Part shown: in pieces, positions 1 through 11,100 of the stretch | Numbering within the stretch: position 1 is the stretch's first letter | Layout of the letters: each line of letters begins with the position of its first letter | Origin: Catalinimonas niigatensis | GTDB lineage: Bacteria > Bacteroidota > Bacteroidia > Cytophagales > Cyclobacteriaceae | DNA length: 64,000 bases | NCBI RefSeq assembly: GCF_030506285.1 | Contig: NZ_CP119422.1 | Span: 1,178,001 to 1,242,000, forward strand | Reading direction: 5' to 3' | Made by a program: the position numbers and the translations under genes | The notes under the pieces: generated by a model | The model's database searches: none | Seen by the model: the letters and a program-made list of their open reading frames with translations, nothing else | Told to the model about the DNA's origin: nothing

Positions 1-3000
1 CAGCAGCACTCAAGGGATCAAAATTGCCCTGCCCATCGCCTCTCAGCAGGAGTCCGCGGCTGGCATCGTAGATACCGACCTGAGGCTTGGACCAGTGAAA
101 ATTGCCTCCCAAAAGGATATCCGGAAGACCATCATGATCAAAATCAGCAATTTCTAAGGCATATACCGGAGCCAGTTGGGCTTCCAGCGGCAGCTCTTTT
201 TTGACAAAACGCCCATTTTCATTGATAAAACAGGAAGATGCTGTCGTCACTACCGTTCGTCTGATAGATTTGTCTACCTGCTCCTGTCCGAAGATGTCCA
301 CGATGGTCTGCTCCTTATAATCATGGAACTTCAGGTACTTTTTCTTCAGAGAAGGCAACTGGCTAATCAGTTCAGAACGCATTACCAGTGGATAGGCTTC
401 TTCACCATGGTAAGCGGTGATAAGCTGTTCCGCTTTTCCATTTCCATCAAAATCGTTTACATAGAGACTCAGCGGCTTTCCTTCGGAAGCTTTAAAACGG
501 CTATTCAGTCCATGATTACCTGCCACCAGGTCAAGGTCACCATCCTGATCCAGGTCGGCTACGGCTATAGCATTCCAGAATCCTTCAGTATCAGCCAAAC
601 CTGCCTGATCTGATACGTCGGTAAATTTTCCATGCTCATTTTCAAAAAGACTGACGCCCATCCACTCTCCCACCACCAGCAGGTCAAGGTCCTGGTCATC
701 ATCATAGTCCAGCCAGCGGGCATCGGTAATCATCCCCAGTTCCAGCAGTTGAGGCGCGATGGCTGAGGTCACTTCCTCAAACTCACCTTTGCCCTTATTT
801 ATGAGTAGATACCCGTTTACAGGCACTCCATAAAGAAAGGGTTTCGCCCGTACCCCTACAAACAAATCCACATTACCATCCCCATCAAAATCTGCTGCCT
901 GTACACTGGAAGTATTTTCATACTGGCGCGTAGGAAGTGTTTGCTCAGATGCACTAAAATTTCCCTGGCCATCATTGAGGTACAGGCGATCGCTGAGTGT
1001 AGAAGAACTGGAAGGAAACTCATTGCCCCCACTGCATACATACAGGTCCATGTCTCCATCCTGATCGGCATCCAGAAAAACTGCGTCGGTATCTTCGGCA
1101 CGGCTGTGCAGCTCAAAAGCTTCCTGCGATAGTTTTTTAAACTGATGGTTTTCAATTTGAACGTACAAAGTCGCGGATTGCCCTACCCCTCCACCTACGA
1201 ACATATCCTCTTTTCCGTCCCCGTTTACATCTGCTTTACAAATGACAGAGCCTTCTGCCGAGAGCATGTGAAAAAGCAGCGGGTCGCGATCAAAATCCAC
1301 AAAGCTTGTCTTGGCATGCTGATGGTCAATAGCGTACTTTTGCGTCACTTCCTCAAACAGAGGCAGCGCTTCTTCCACTGTACTTGCCAGCATCACAGGA
1401 CTTCCTGTTTCATCCTCTTCCTGAATCACCGTCAGTATCTGATCTGAGGTTACATTTCTCAGCAGTTGTACTGCCTGATCCGGCCAGCGGATGAGCACGG
1501 AATCTACGGTGTTAATGTCGCCCAATCCAAAATGAAGGCGAGGGTCCACGGAAGACTGGTAGCCACGCATGGGAGCCAGTTCCTGATAAAAGGTTTTTCC
1601 TTCCGTTTTGAGCGTGATCTGTGTGCCCAGCCCAGCAGTATTCATCCCTTTTCCCTCCAGTTTGAACGTCAGAAAATGGTTTTTCTTCTCAGAAGCTTCC
1701 GAATTGTTTCGCAAAATAAAGGGCGGCATATTCACATTGCTGACGACCAGGTCCAGGTCGCCATCATTGTCCAGGTCAGCATAGGCCGAACCATTGGAAA
1801 AACTGGGACAATCCAACCCCCATGCTTCTGCCTGATTCGTAAAAGTCAGGTCTCCATTATTCTGAAAAGCATAGTTAGGAAGCGCCTGCGAGGGAATGCT
1901 ATCAATTATCTGTTTGAGAAACTTACCCTTTTCATCCAGCAGCTTTTGGATGGTCAGCGGATTGGCATAAAAGTTAATATAGTCCAGGTCGGTGAGGTCT
2001 TTGTAAATGCCGTTGGCCACATAAATATCCTTGTACCCATCGTTGTCCAGATCGGCAATGAGCGCGCCCCAACTCCAGTCAGTAGCATCTACTCCTGAGA
2101 GTCGGGAGATTTCGCTGAATGCAACCTGAGATTTGTCCGTTTCAGAAACAGTACCCCGGTTCAGCTGAAGTACATTTCTGGGAAACTGCCGATGGTAACC
2201 TGCCCGGATATTTGCCTGGTATTTGTTCCAATCCTCAAAAATGGTTTTGGTCTTGAGCCTTCCCTCCTCTTCGGGCAGCATCTCGGTGACAAAGATTTCA
2301 GGATAAGTATCATTGTTGATGTCAGCCATATCGGCGCCCATAGAGCCCAGACTGATTTCACCCATCAGGCTTTCCAGACTTTCTACAAATGTTCCATCCT
2401 GATTGTTGAGGTAGAGATAGTCTTTTTCAAAAAAATCGTTGGAGACAAAAATATCCTGCCATCCATCTTTATTCACATCACCGATGGTAACCCCCAGCCC
2501 AAAGCCAATGGCACTGCCATAGATGCCGGCTTCTTCGCTTACATCCTTGAAATGATCTCCATCATTGCGATAGAGTTTATTCCCTCCATCAGGGTCACGG
2601 ATCATGCGCTGGTCTTTGCGGAGGTCATAACCCCCTACCGAACGGATGGAATTGTTGAGCAGGTACATGTCCAGGTCACCGTCTTTGTCATAGTCAAAAA
2701 AGGCAGCATGGGTAGACAGTCCATAATCTGCAATGCCATAGGCTTTTGCCTCTTCGCTGAAAGTTGAAATACCTTCTTTGTCAATGCCCTGATTGATAAA
2801 CAGCTCGTTGTGGCGCTGATCACCTTCCGGCTTACCGGATTTACAGACATAAATATCCAGCCATCCATCTCCATTGACATCAGCCAGACTTGCCCCTGTG
2901 GACCAGACATTTGCACTTTCAAGCCCTGCCACTTCAGTCACATCTTCAAACACAAAGTTTCCCCGGTTTAGGTACAGTCTGTTGCTCACCATATTGCCAC

Positions 3001-3316
3001 AAAAGAAGAGATCGGGCAAGCCATCATTGTTGATATCGCCAATGGCTACTCCTGCTCCATTGTAAAAATTGCGGTAGGTATAGGTGTTGAAAGCCTCCGT
3101 ATACTCCAGGTCATTACGAAAATCAATCCGGGTATGTGCAGGCGAAAGCAGCGTAAAACGTTTACCGCTTGCTGTAGTGCAAAGTTCAGGGGGTTCGGTT
3201 CTTTGGCAAGCCCATAAGCCCAGGCAGAGGACATAGGATAAGTAATATGCAGGTTTTTGCCTGTAAATAAGACTTTGAAAAGTCTTTCCATCTATACATT
3301 TCAACCTGCACGACAT
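1..3316 (-). CDS. Large VCBS/FG-GAP repeat lipoprotein with ASPIC/UnbV domain (CRTAC1-like), 3' end outside window
   Basis: The frame is open from an ATG at 3316 to the window edge, giving at least 1105 residues. The start is chosen because it yields a signal peptide ending in a lipobox (GLWAC, Cys about residue 35). At least twelve calcium-binding-like FG-GAP/VCBS motifs follow, such as DINNDGLPDLFF, DVNGDGWLDIYV and DLDNDGDLDLVV, so a seven-bladed propeller pair is likely. An ASPIC/UnbV-type segment (LGTQI, APMRGYQSS, HFGLG, WPDQ) lies near residues 555-625. In Bacteroidota such proteins often follow SusC/SusD pairs. Here the gene sits 67 bp downstream of susD on the same strand and is probably co-transcribed. 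The role is not established; a surface glycan- or protein-binding function is an inference. Confidence 0.85.
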   Translation of the reverse strand, partial: MSCRLKCIDGKTFQSLIYRQKPAYYLSYVLCLGLWACQRTEPPELCTTASGKRFTLLSPAHTRIDFRNDLEYTEAFNTYTYRNFYNGAGVAIGDINNDGLPDLFFCGNMVSNRLYLNRGNFVFEDVTEVAGLESANVWSTGASLADVNGDGWLDIYVCKSGKPEGDQRHNELFINQGIDKEGISTFSEEAKAYGIADYGLSTHAAFFDYDKDGDLDMYLLNNSIRSVGGYDLRKDQRMIRDPDGGNKLYRNDGDHFKDVSEEAGIYGSAIGFGLGVTIGDVNKDGWQDIFVSNDFFEKDYLYLNNQDGTFVESLESLMGEISLGSMGADMADINNDTYPEIFVTEMLPEEEGRLKTKTIFEDWNKYQANIRAGYHRQFPRNVLQLNRGTVSETDKSQVAFSEISRLSGVDATDWSWGALIADLDNDGYKDIYVANGIYKDLTDLDYINFYANPLTIQKLLDEKGKFLKQIIDSIPSQALPNYAFQNNGDLTFTNQAEAWGLDCPSFSNGSAYADLDNDGDLDLVVSNVNMPPFILRNNSEASEKKNHFLTFKLEGKGMNTAGLGTQITLKTEGKTFYQELAPMRGYQSSVDPRLHFGLGDINTVDSVLIRWPDQAVQLLRNVTSDQILTVIQEEDETGSPVMLASTVEEALPLFEEVTQKYAIDHQHAKTSFVDFDRDPLLFHMLSAEGSVICKADVNGDGKEDMFVGGGVGQSATLYVQIENHQFKKLSQEAFELHSRAEDTDAVFLDADQDGDMDLYVCSGGNEFPSSSSTLSDRLYLNDGQGNFSASEQTLPTRQYENTSSVQAADFDGDGNVDLFVGVRAKPFLYGVPVNGYLLINKGKGEFEEVTSAIAPQLLELGMITDARWLDYDDDQDLDLLVVGEWMGVSLFENEHGKFTDVSDQAGLADTEGFWNAIAVADLDQDGDLDLVAGNHGLNSRFKASEGKPLSLYVNDFDGNGKAEQLITAYHGEEAYPLVMRSELISQLPSLKKKYLKFHDYKEQTIVDIFGQEQVDKSIRRTVVTTASSCFINENGRFVKKELPLEAQLAPVYALEIADFDHDGLPDILLGGNFHWSKPQVGIYDASRGLLLRGDGQGNFDPLSAA

Positions 3317-3383
3317 CCGCTTCATCTTTCAATTGATGAACCGGAGAGTAATATACTCCCCGGTTTACCCACTAAACACGCAC

Positions 3384-4910
3384 TTAATATCCTGGATTTT
3401 GTACCAGATTAGGATTACCGTTCAACTGACTGGCTGGAATGGGAAACAACTTCTTGTTAGGGTCAGAAGCACTTTTCTCCCACCACGGAGCATTAAAACG
3501 ATCAAAGCGAATCATGTTGGTACGGCTGTGTCCTTCAAAAGCTACTTCTCTCTGAATTTCATCAAAGAGTGCATCTTCGGTCAGAGGATCAATGATATCC
3601 AATCCTGACCTTTCCCTAATCTGACGGATCAACTCTACGGCTTCTGTGCTTGCCGGATTGAGTCTCCACAAAGCTTCTGCCCTCATCAGCAACACATCAC
3701 CGTAGCGCAACAGTGGAAAGTCGTTGTCCATGTCCAGTTGTATGCCACGCTCAAACTCAAATTTTCCGATACGGGCACCAGACTGGCTAAAGGCACGAGG
3801 GCTCAGTTCGTTGATGTAAGGTGTAAAGATGAGTGGAGGACCGTCAGGCTCAGGATTGCCTTCGGTATCTACTTCTATAGCTCCATTGGGATCCATAAGC
3901 GGCTCTCCGGTAGCACTATACTGCTGCCCTACGATAAACATCTGCTTGCGCACATCTTCTTCTGAAAAAGAGTTATAAAACTCTTCCAGCGCCGTATATC
4001 CATTCCACGGGCCAGTAGAAAAATTATAGGTCGCTGCATTCAGCGGATGCAGGGTGCGCATATGCAAGCTGAAGCCATTGGCATTTCCTGCTTCGTAAGG
4101 AATGACAAAAATGTTCTCACTGGAACCGCTGTTCTGCACTGCAAAATTGGCAAAGTAATTAGCTTCTATAGAAAATTGCCCTCCATCAATGATCTCCTGA
4201 GCAGTAGAAGCAGCCAGTTCCCACTGTGGTGTACCGGAGTAGATTTCGGCATTCAGATACAGCTTGGTGAGCAAAGCCCGGGCTGCCCATTGATTCATAC
4301 GTCCATAAGTAGCTGTGCTTACTTCTGCCGGAAGTACGGGAATGACTTCATTCAGCTCATTTACCAAAAAATTAAACACTTCAGCCCTGGCTGTTCTTGA
4401 TGGATTGGGTTCGGCTTCAGAGAAAGACGTAATGAAAGGCACATCGCCAAACATATCAATCATCATAAAATAGTAGTAGGCTCTTAGTGCTCTTAATTCT
4501 GCCACAAACCTTTCAGCCTGTTCGGGAGGCGCCAATGCCTGTAGTTGTTCTATCAGACGGTTGCAGGTAGAAATACCTCCAAAACCCATATTCCATGATG
4601 CGTTGAAGGCTCCAAAAGTGATTTCCCATTCATGACGGTGTAATCTGGCCCAGATTCCTCCATCATCCCAGGGACCAAATTTGGCAGGAGCCGCACTGGT
4701 AGCGGTTGATAATTCCTGTACTGACCAGGGATCACCCGAGTAATTATACAATGAGGTATAAGCCGTTCCCAGGGCAGCCACAAACTGATCATCCGTCTTA
4801 AAAAAGTCGTCGGGTGTTAATTCACTGTATAGTTCTGTATCCAGGTCGCTACAGGAGAGGCCCAACAACATTGTCATACAGAGCAAGCCTTTATTGAGTA
4901 TATTTTTCAT
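3384..4910 (-). CDS. SusD/RagB family outer-membrane nutrient-binding lipoprotein
   Basis: The 508-residue product starts with a short signal peptide ending in a lipobox (LLGLSCSD, Cys 20), as in surface-exposed SusD lipoproteins. The SusD_RagB pattern is clear: the N-terminal TPDDFFKTDDQFVAAL region, the helical TPR-like core with ELRALRAYYYFMMIDMFGDVPF near residues 140-165, and the C-terminal AFEGHSRTNMIRFDRF and LFPIPASQLNGNPNL signatures. SusD proteins cap the SusC channel and capture oligosaccharides or other ligands at the cell surface. The gene begins 11 bp after the susC stop codon, so the two are surely one transcript. The substrate cannot be read from the sequence. Confidence 0.95.
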   Translation of the reverse strand: MKNILNKGLLCMTMLLGLSCSDLDTELYSELTPDDFFKTDDQFVAALGTAYTSLYNYSGDPWSVQELSTATSAAPAKFGPWDDGGIWARLHRHEWEITFGAFNASWNMGFGGISTCNRLIEQLQALAPPEQAERFVAELRALRAYYYFMMIDMFGDVPFITSFSEAEPNPSRTARAEVFNFLVNELNEVIPVLPAEVSTATYGRMNQWAARALLTKLYLNAEIYSGTPQWELAASTAQEIIDGGQFSIEANYFANFAVQNSGSSENIFVIPYEAGNANGFSLHMRTLHPLNAATYNFSTGPWNGYTALEEFYNSFSEEDVRKQMFIVGQQYSATGEPLMDPNGAIEVDTEGNPEPDGPPLIFTPYINELSPRAFSQSGARIGKFEFERGIQLDMDNDFPLLRYGDVLLMRAEALWRLNPASTEAVELIRQIRERSGLDIIDPLTEDALFDEIQREVAFEGHSRTNMIRFDRFNAPWWEKSASDPNKKLFPIPASQLNGNPNLVQNPGY

Positions 4911-4921
4911 GGTTACTTCTT

Positions 4922-7891
4922 TTAAAATCCAACATTAAGGCCAAACGTATACGTCCTGGTCCGGAAGTAGGAGTTCCTGTCATCAATTCCGGGCGCAAGT
5001 GGATCTGGCGGATTATTCCCATAGGTATAATGCACTTCCGGATCTACCCCGGTATAGTCGGTGATGACAAAGAGGTTCTGACCGGTAACATACAGCCTGA
5101 GATTTTTGAATACGGAATTTTCACCCAGCCCCAGATTGTAGCCCAAAGTGATGTTATCCAGCTTAAAGAAATCAGCTTTTTCCACATAATAGCTGTTCCA
5201 GGACTCGCCCTGGTTTAGATCAGGCAGGTAGTACTTTGTCCTTACCGGATTGTAGTTGTTGGAAGCCGCTGGTGATTCATAATACGCCCGATTGATGTTG
5301 ACCAGACTATGCCCAAAAGCACCCCGCATGATAAAATTCAGATCAAAATTCTTGTACGTAAGTGAGTTATTCCATGAGAGTTCAAAATCAGGAAGCCCAT
5401 TCCCAACCACCACGGCATCGTCAATCTGTGTGATGTTTCCATCTTCATTCTGGTCCTGAAGGATACGCTGTCCGTCTTCATCCAAACCCAGGAATATAGG
5501 TGCCATGATATCTCCTATGGGTTCACCTTCTTTGAGGCGGATCACCAGGGTTCCGTTCAGACCGGGAGGGCCCAGGTTACCCAAAAAGACTTGTGTGTTC
5601 TCATTGTTCAGCGTCACCAGTTCGGTATTGAAAGTAGAGAAGGTAAAACCAGTGTTGTAAGTAAGTCCATCGTTGTTCTGCAACACCAGATAGTTCATCA
5701 GAACTTCAAGCCCATTACTCTTCAATTCACCTACATTTTGAAGGGTCGTACCAAAGAAGTTCGGAGGCACGGGTACGCTGATGACCTGCAATACGTCTTT
5801 AGTATCACGGCTATAATAATCTACCGAACCGCTGAGTCTACTATTCATCAGGGCAAAATCTAACCCAATGTTAGTTTCTGCTTTCTGCTCCCACTTCAGA
5901 TCAGGATTAGGATTGGAGGCAATACCAAAGCTGGGTACAAATGAACCATTGTAGAGGAACCTTGAACCCGGAGCCAGGCGTTGCAGGTATTCATAATTCT
6001 GATTAGGAATGTTTCCGGTAATACCATAGCCTGCTCTCAGCTTCAATACATCCATTGGCAGATCGGCCAGCTTTTGGATATCTACACCTCCACTGAAGGA
6101 ATAGAAATTTCCCCAGCGGTTGTTGACTCCGAATTTAGAGGAACCTTCACGGCGGTATGCTGCTGTTAAGAAATAAGTATCATCATAGTTGAGGATGACC
6201 CTCCCAAAGTAAGAGATCAACCTTGATTCTTGCCGGTTGCTACCCATAGAGGCCAGATTGTTAGCGATATCTAAACCTAAGCCAAGATTATTATAAAGCA
6301 AGTCATCAGTGATAAAATTTCCATTGGCCGCTGAGAAATTCTCAAAACTGAGTTCCTGCCAGGAATAACCCACCACTGTATTTAATCCTAATTTACCAAA
6401 TTGTCTTTTGAAAGAAGTGGTGAGTTCAAAAAGCTCGTTGATACGATCTTCTGAAAATTTATTGGCTAGTCCATTTCGGCCTTGCCCTGAGTTGAATCTC
6501 ATTCGGGAGCTGAAATACTGGGAACGCATATCGCTCTCGTACTGCTGAGAATAGAAAGCTCCTATGTTTAAGCCTTCCAAAATTTCAAATTCAGCTCTCA
6601 GACTTCCCAGTATTGTTTTAAAATTTCCATTATCTGTTACTTCTCTGGCGATAGCTACCGGATTGTGATATTCCGGTGTACTGGGTTCCCAATACCCCAG
6701 GCTTGGGTCATTTTCAAGATATATTGGAGCCGTAGGATCGGCAATGATGGCAAACCTAAGCGCTTCATAATTAACAAAATCTGCTCTTCTCCGGGTAATC
6801 CCCAGGTTTGCTGTCAGGTTCAGGCGGTCGTTAATGGCACGCTGGGTTAGGTTAAGCCTACCATTTAACTGGTCAAACCCACTCCCCACGGCGATGCCAT
6901 CTACATCCCGGTAGTTGACAGACACTCGATAACTAGAGGACTTTGTGCTATTGGACAGAGAAACGTTGTGCACATTGGATACTCCGATTTGGGTTACCAA
7001 ATCCAACCAGTCGGTCTCGAATCCGTTGTCCTGGCCTCCTGCCTCTACAAACTGCTGAGGGCTGGAATTCGGTACAAACCTGGAAACTTCTTCTATGGCC
7101 ACATATCCATTATAATCTATTGCTGAGGTTCCTTCAACTCCCCCTTTTTTGGTGGTGACGATAATCACTCCTGAAGCACCTCGGGTACCGTAAATGGCTG
7201 CTGCAGAAGCATCTTTCAACACATCAATAGAAGCAATGTCATTCGGATCTACAGTTTGGAGAGAACCACCCACTACCCCATCAATGACAATAAGCGGCTG
7301 GGAATTGGCGCCAAAAGTAGATAACCCTCTAAGTCGGATATTGAATCCGGCATTAGGGTCACCTCCCGGCTTGGCGATGGACAAACCAGCCACTTTACCT
7401 TGCAGCAGTTGGGCCGGATCATTGACGTTACCCCGGTTAAACTCTTTGGCATTCACACTGGCTACTGAGCTGGTAATTTCTTTTTTCTCTGCGGTACCGT
7501 AGCCAATAACCACTACTTCACTCAAACTTTGAATATCTTCTGAAAGCGTAATATTAATCACATTTCGTCCGTTGATCGCTACCTCCTCAGTCAGGTAGCC
7601 AATGGATGAGAACACCAAAGTGTCATCGGTGCTATTAACCTGAATGCTGTAATTACCATCAACATCTGTTACAGTTCCTGCACTTCTTCCCTGTATGAGG
7701 ATGTTCACACCTGGCAGTACTGTATCGTCTGAAAGTGCTTTTACCTGTCCAGAGATCGTTCTGGCGGTCTGTGCGTAAGTAAAACTGAGCGGTAAAAGTA
7801 CTATGAGTAACATCAGTACTTCCTTCCTCACCATCTGTCGGAACAGATAGCAGAGGAGCCAACGATTGAGTAGTAGAATCTTTGACATCAT
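4922..7891 (-). CDS. SusC/RagA family TonB-linked outer membrane transporter
   Basis: The 989-residue protein has a long-n-region signal peptide (cleavage probably after TYA, about residue 40), a CarboxypepD_reg-like beta-sandwich (ISGQVKALSDDTVLPGVNILIQG, residues 45-120), the SEVVVIGYG link typical of SusC, then a TonB plug domain with the family motif IDVLKDASAAAIYGTRGASGVIIVTTKKG (about 220-250) and a C-terminal barrel ending in aromatic Phe. It imports ligand in TonB/ExbBD-dependent fashion through the outer membrane together with the SusD downstream. No anti-sigma or extracytoplasmic sigma gene is next to it. ATG at 7891 is taken as start; Met 20 or Met 27 would also leave a workable signal peptide. 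Confidence 0.95.
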   Translation of the reverse strand: MMSKILLLNRWLLCYLFRQMVRKEVLMLLIVLLPLSFTYAQTARTISGQVKALSDDTVLPGVNILIQGRSAGTVTDVDGNYSIQVNSTDDTLVFSSIGYLTEEVAINGRNVINITLSEDIQSLSEVVVIGYGTAEKKEITSSVASVNAKEFNRGNVNDPAQLLQGKVAGLSIAKPGGDPNAGFNIRLRGLSTFGANSQPLIVIDGVVGGSLQTVDPNDIASIDVLKDASAAAIYGTRGASGVIIVTTKKGGVEGTSAIDYNGYVAIEEVSRFVPNSSPQQFVEAGGQDNGFETDWLDLVTQIGVSNVHNVSLSNSTKSSSYRVSVNYRDVDGIAVGSGFDQLNGRLNLTQRAINDRLNLTANLGITRRRADFVNYEALRFAIIADPTAPIYLENDPSLGYWEPSTPEYHNPVAIAREVTDNGNFKTILGSLRAEFEILEGLNIGAFYSQQYESDMRSQYFSSRMRFNSGQGRNGLANKFSEDRINELFELTTSFKRQFGKLGLNTVVGYSWQELSFENFSAANGNFITDDLLYNNLGLGLDIANNLASMGSNRQESRLISYFGRVILNYDDTYFLTAAYRREGSSKFGVNNRWGNFYSFSGGVDIQKLADLPMDVLKLRAGYGITGNIPNQNYEYLQRLAPGSRFLYNGSFVPSFGIASNPNPDLKWEQKAETNIGLDFALMNSRLSGSVDYYSRDTKDVLQVISVPVPPNFFGTTLQNVGELKSNGLEVLMNYLVLQNNDGLTYNTGFTFSTFNTELVTLNNENTQVFLGNLGPPGLNGTLVIRLKEGEPIGDIMAPIFLGLDEDGQRILQDQNEDGNITQIDDAVVVGNGLPDFELSWNNSLTYKNFDLNFIMRGAFGHSLVNINRAYYESPAASNNYNPVRTKYYLPDLNQGESWNSYYVEKADFFKLDNITLGYNLGLGENSVFKNLRLYVTGQNLFVITDYTGVDPEVHYTYGNNPPDPLAPGIDDRNSYFRTRTYTFGLNVGF

Positions 7892-8021
7892 TTAATTGTT
7901 AAGGTTGCAGTAAATTGTATATAGTATTCTTAGCCTGTGGCCAAGAGAAAAAGGCAAATTCTACTCTAATCATGGTTGGTTCTGCCAGAATTTCTCAGCG
8001 CATGTATTCATAGCAGGTCTG

Positions 8022-8036
8022 TTGCCAAATTGGCAA
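8022..8036. promoter_or_regulatory. Perfect 15-bp palindrome upstream of susC, candidate operator
   Basis: The sequence TTGCCAA-A-TTGGCAA is a perfect inverted repeat with 7-bp arms and a one-base centre. It lies about 130 bp upstream of the susC start and about 110 bp beyond the stop of the gene before it on the same strand. No T-run follows on the minus strand, so it looks more like a dimeric repressor site than a terminator. Function is inferred only. Confidence 0.4.
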
Positions 8037-8143
8037 TTTTCAGAAAAGAAATGTGATAGGAACCCTGAAATTATAGATTCCTATAATTAAATTCTTAAAA
8101 ACAATATTTTATTTTCCTTAGATGTGAACTGCAAGACAATCTG

Positions 8144-11100
8144 CTAAATTGCCTCAGTTCCCACGACTTTCATCACCCCTTGCATAATACGCCAGTGACC
8201 GGGGAAGGTACAGACGAAAGGATACTCACCCGGTTCATCCGGTGCTATAAATGTCAATTCTATGCTGGCCTCAGGATCTAACAGAGGAGTACTGAAAAGT
8301 ACTTCCGGTATTTCAGGTACATAATTTTTCTCAGCCCCCTGCGGATCGGTGGCCATCTTGTCCGCCGCTGCCCCTACAGTTTCCAGGGTACCTGGCTGAA
8401 CGATCAGGAGGTTATGCTGCATGAAATCAGGATTATCAAAAACAATCTTAACTGATTTTCCTGCTTCTACCACAAACTCACTGACATCATACTTCATGGC
8501 ATTTTTTACTGTGTTGATCTGTACCACTTGGGCTTCCATCTGAACTTCATCATCACTTGAAGCTGTAAGCGTGGCAGGCATTTGGGTTTGTACCGGCTTG
8601 TTCCAGTAATTTTCCATCAGGGCGTCAGCCAGCGTAGTACCCTCAAAGGGTAAACTTCTCTGGTCAAATTCTTTTTCCACCTGATATTTCCAGTTACCGG
8701 CAAGTGAGGTCTTACTGTTTCCTAGCTGTACAAACATTTGTTCCGGCTCACCACTGAATCCTCCCCATCCACGAGCATCTGTCAATTTAACTACTACCAT
8801 ATTGTTTCCAGGTTTCAGCAAATCAGCAGGGATAGGATAGACTCTCTCAGCACGGGCATCATCTTTCGTGCCTCCTACGCGTATGCCATTGATCCATACT
8901 TCATCGGTTTCATCAATACGACCCAGAGAGATCGTGCCTGCTTTTCCGGCAGCCTGAGCTGAGAGGTTGATGTTTTTTCTAAACCAGATGATACCATCTA
9001 TGTCCAGCCCTGAACGTTCCAGAAATTCCGGCAACGCCATCAGTTTCCATTCATTATCCTCATAGTTCAGATCTTCACGGGAGGGCATGGATGCTTTTTT
9101 TGCCAATAATGCTTCGTATTTAGGGTTAGCTCTCAGATATGCAGCCATAAAGCCTTCTCTGTGGCGGCTACCGGCAAGATAAGCAGCTTTTGAGAGCCAT
9201 GCATCTTGCTGCACATTTTCTTCCTGGCTCAGGGTAAATAATCGCTCACCCAAGCCATCTGAAGTAGGCATATCTGCCAAAGCCAGCGTCGCAGCCATGA
9301 GGGTATGTGGATCAGGATCATTTACGACCTGGGATTTGAGTATTGCCTGATTCGCCCAGGGGGTACGGGGCATTACCTGCACCGCTGCTTTTCTTACCCC
9401 TGCTGCCGGATGATTCAAGGCAGCTACTGCTATGCGGTAGGCTTCTTCATTCACACCATCCTCCAGTACACCTAATCCATGCATGGTCCAAAGGGCATGC
9501 AAAGCACCATTATTCAATCCCATGTCATCCGCTTTTCTATCTTCTACCAGGTCATAGAGTTCGGGTAATATATCTGTCTCACCTCTTTCTACGAGTAGGC
9601 GCTGAGCAGTAAGTCTCCAGAACATATTGTCGTTGCTTAGTGCTTCTACCAAAGCTTCAGGATCATCCATGCTGAGTTGCATAGGCTCATAAGGCTCAGC
9701 TTCTTTATATACAATGCGCCAGATACGGCCATGCTGACGGTCGCGTAGTGGATTGACATAGGCATTACCTTCACCGGTTTCAGCGTTATAGCCACCTCGC
9801 TCAGGCGTAGGTGTTGGATTATGTTGTATAATAAAATTATACCAGTCCGCTACCCATACTGCACCGTCAGGACCTACTCTAGCCTCTACCGGCGACATCC
9901 AGTCATCGGCACTGACCAGCAGGTTGCCTCCATTCTTTTCCACAAAACCAGCACCTTCTTTCTCAATGATTGCATTATGCAAAACACGGCCTGTAGGCTC
10001 ACATACCAAAGCGATACGGTTCCAATATTCTTTAGGAAAGCTTCGGGCAGTGTAAAAGTTATGACCAGCCGCCGCAGTAAACCCTCCCCATACATCTACC
10101 TGCCGCAGAAATGGCGTGAGGGTCTGCATGGCGTAATGTCCGTCAATTTTAGTGCTTCCGTTGACAGGTAACCCATCCACATTTTCATAATAAGAATTAG
10201 GAATACCCATATATACACTGTGGGTATTGTTGGCTGTAGAAGCAAAAACATCAAAAGTTTCAGTGAAACCCAACCCCCAGGTATTGTTGCTGGTACGGGT
10301 CATGAACTCAAACTCGCTGGCGTCTGGCTTTAAGCGATAAATGCCCTGCCCGAACTGCTGGTTCTTTCCGGCAATCGTCCCTTCAAAACCCGAGTAACCT
10401 ACTACGCCCCATATCCAGTTGTCTATGCCATATTTCAGGTTAGAAGGACCGGCATGGGTATCAAAAGTACCCCAGCCATCTACCAGTACTTGGCGTTCAT
10501 CGGCTTTGTCATCTCCATTGGTATCTTTGAGGAACAGAAAGTTAGGAGCCTGAGATACAATCACTCCTCCATTAACGAAAGCTAAACTGGTAGGAATATT
10601 AAGTTGGTCAGCAAAAACAGTAAACTTATCTGCTTTGCCATCTCCATCTGTATCCTCACATATCTTGATACGGTCATCACCAACTCCTGAGTCTTCTCTG
10701 ACGGTGTTGGGATAATCCACGGTTTCAATGACCCACAAACGTCCTTTCTCATCCCAGTCCATGGCTATGGGATTGATGATATCCGGCTCAGAAGCAAATA
10801 ATTCTAAGCTAAAACCCGGTGGTACCTGTATGAGCTTTTTGGATTCTTCAGGTGAAAGAGGAAGCTGATATTTGGGAGCAGGATCTCTCTTTTCATAGTT
10901 AGGAATACTATCCTTGTCCACATACTGAAGCTCGGGAATATCCTGTACATAGGCCTGCCACTGTTCTTTTGCCTGGTCGCTTACTGCCCATAATATACCC
11001 TTTTCCATCATCTTGTGGAATCCGGGATTACTCCAGACCCGCTCATCGTGACCGGATGCAGTATAAAATACTCGACCGTCTCCCTGCTCTCTCACCCAGG

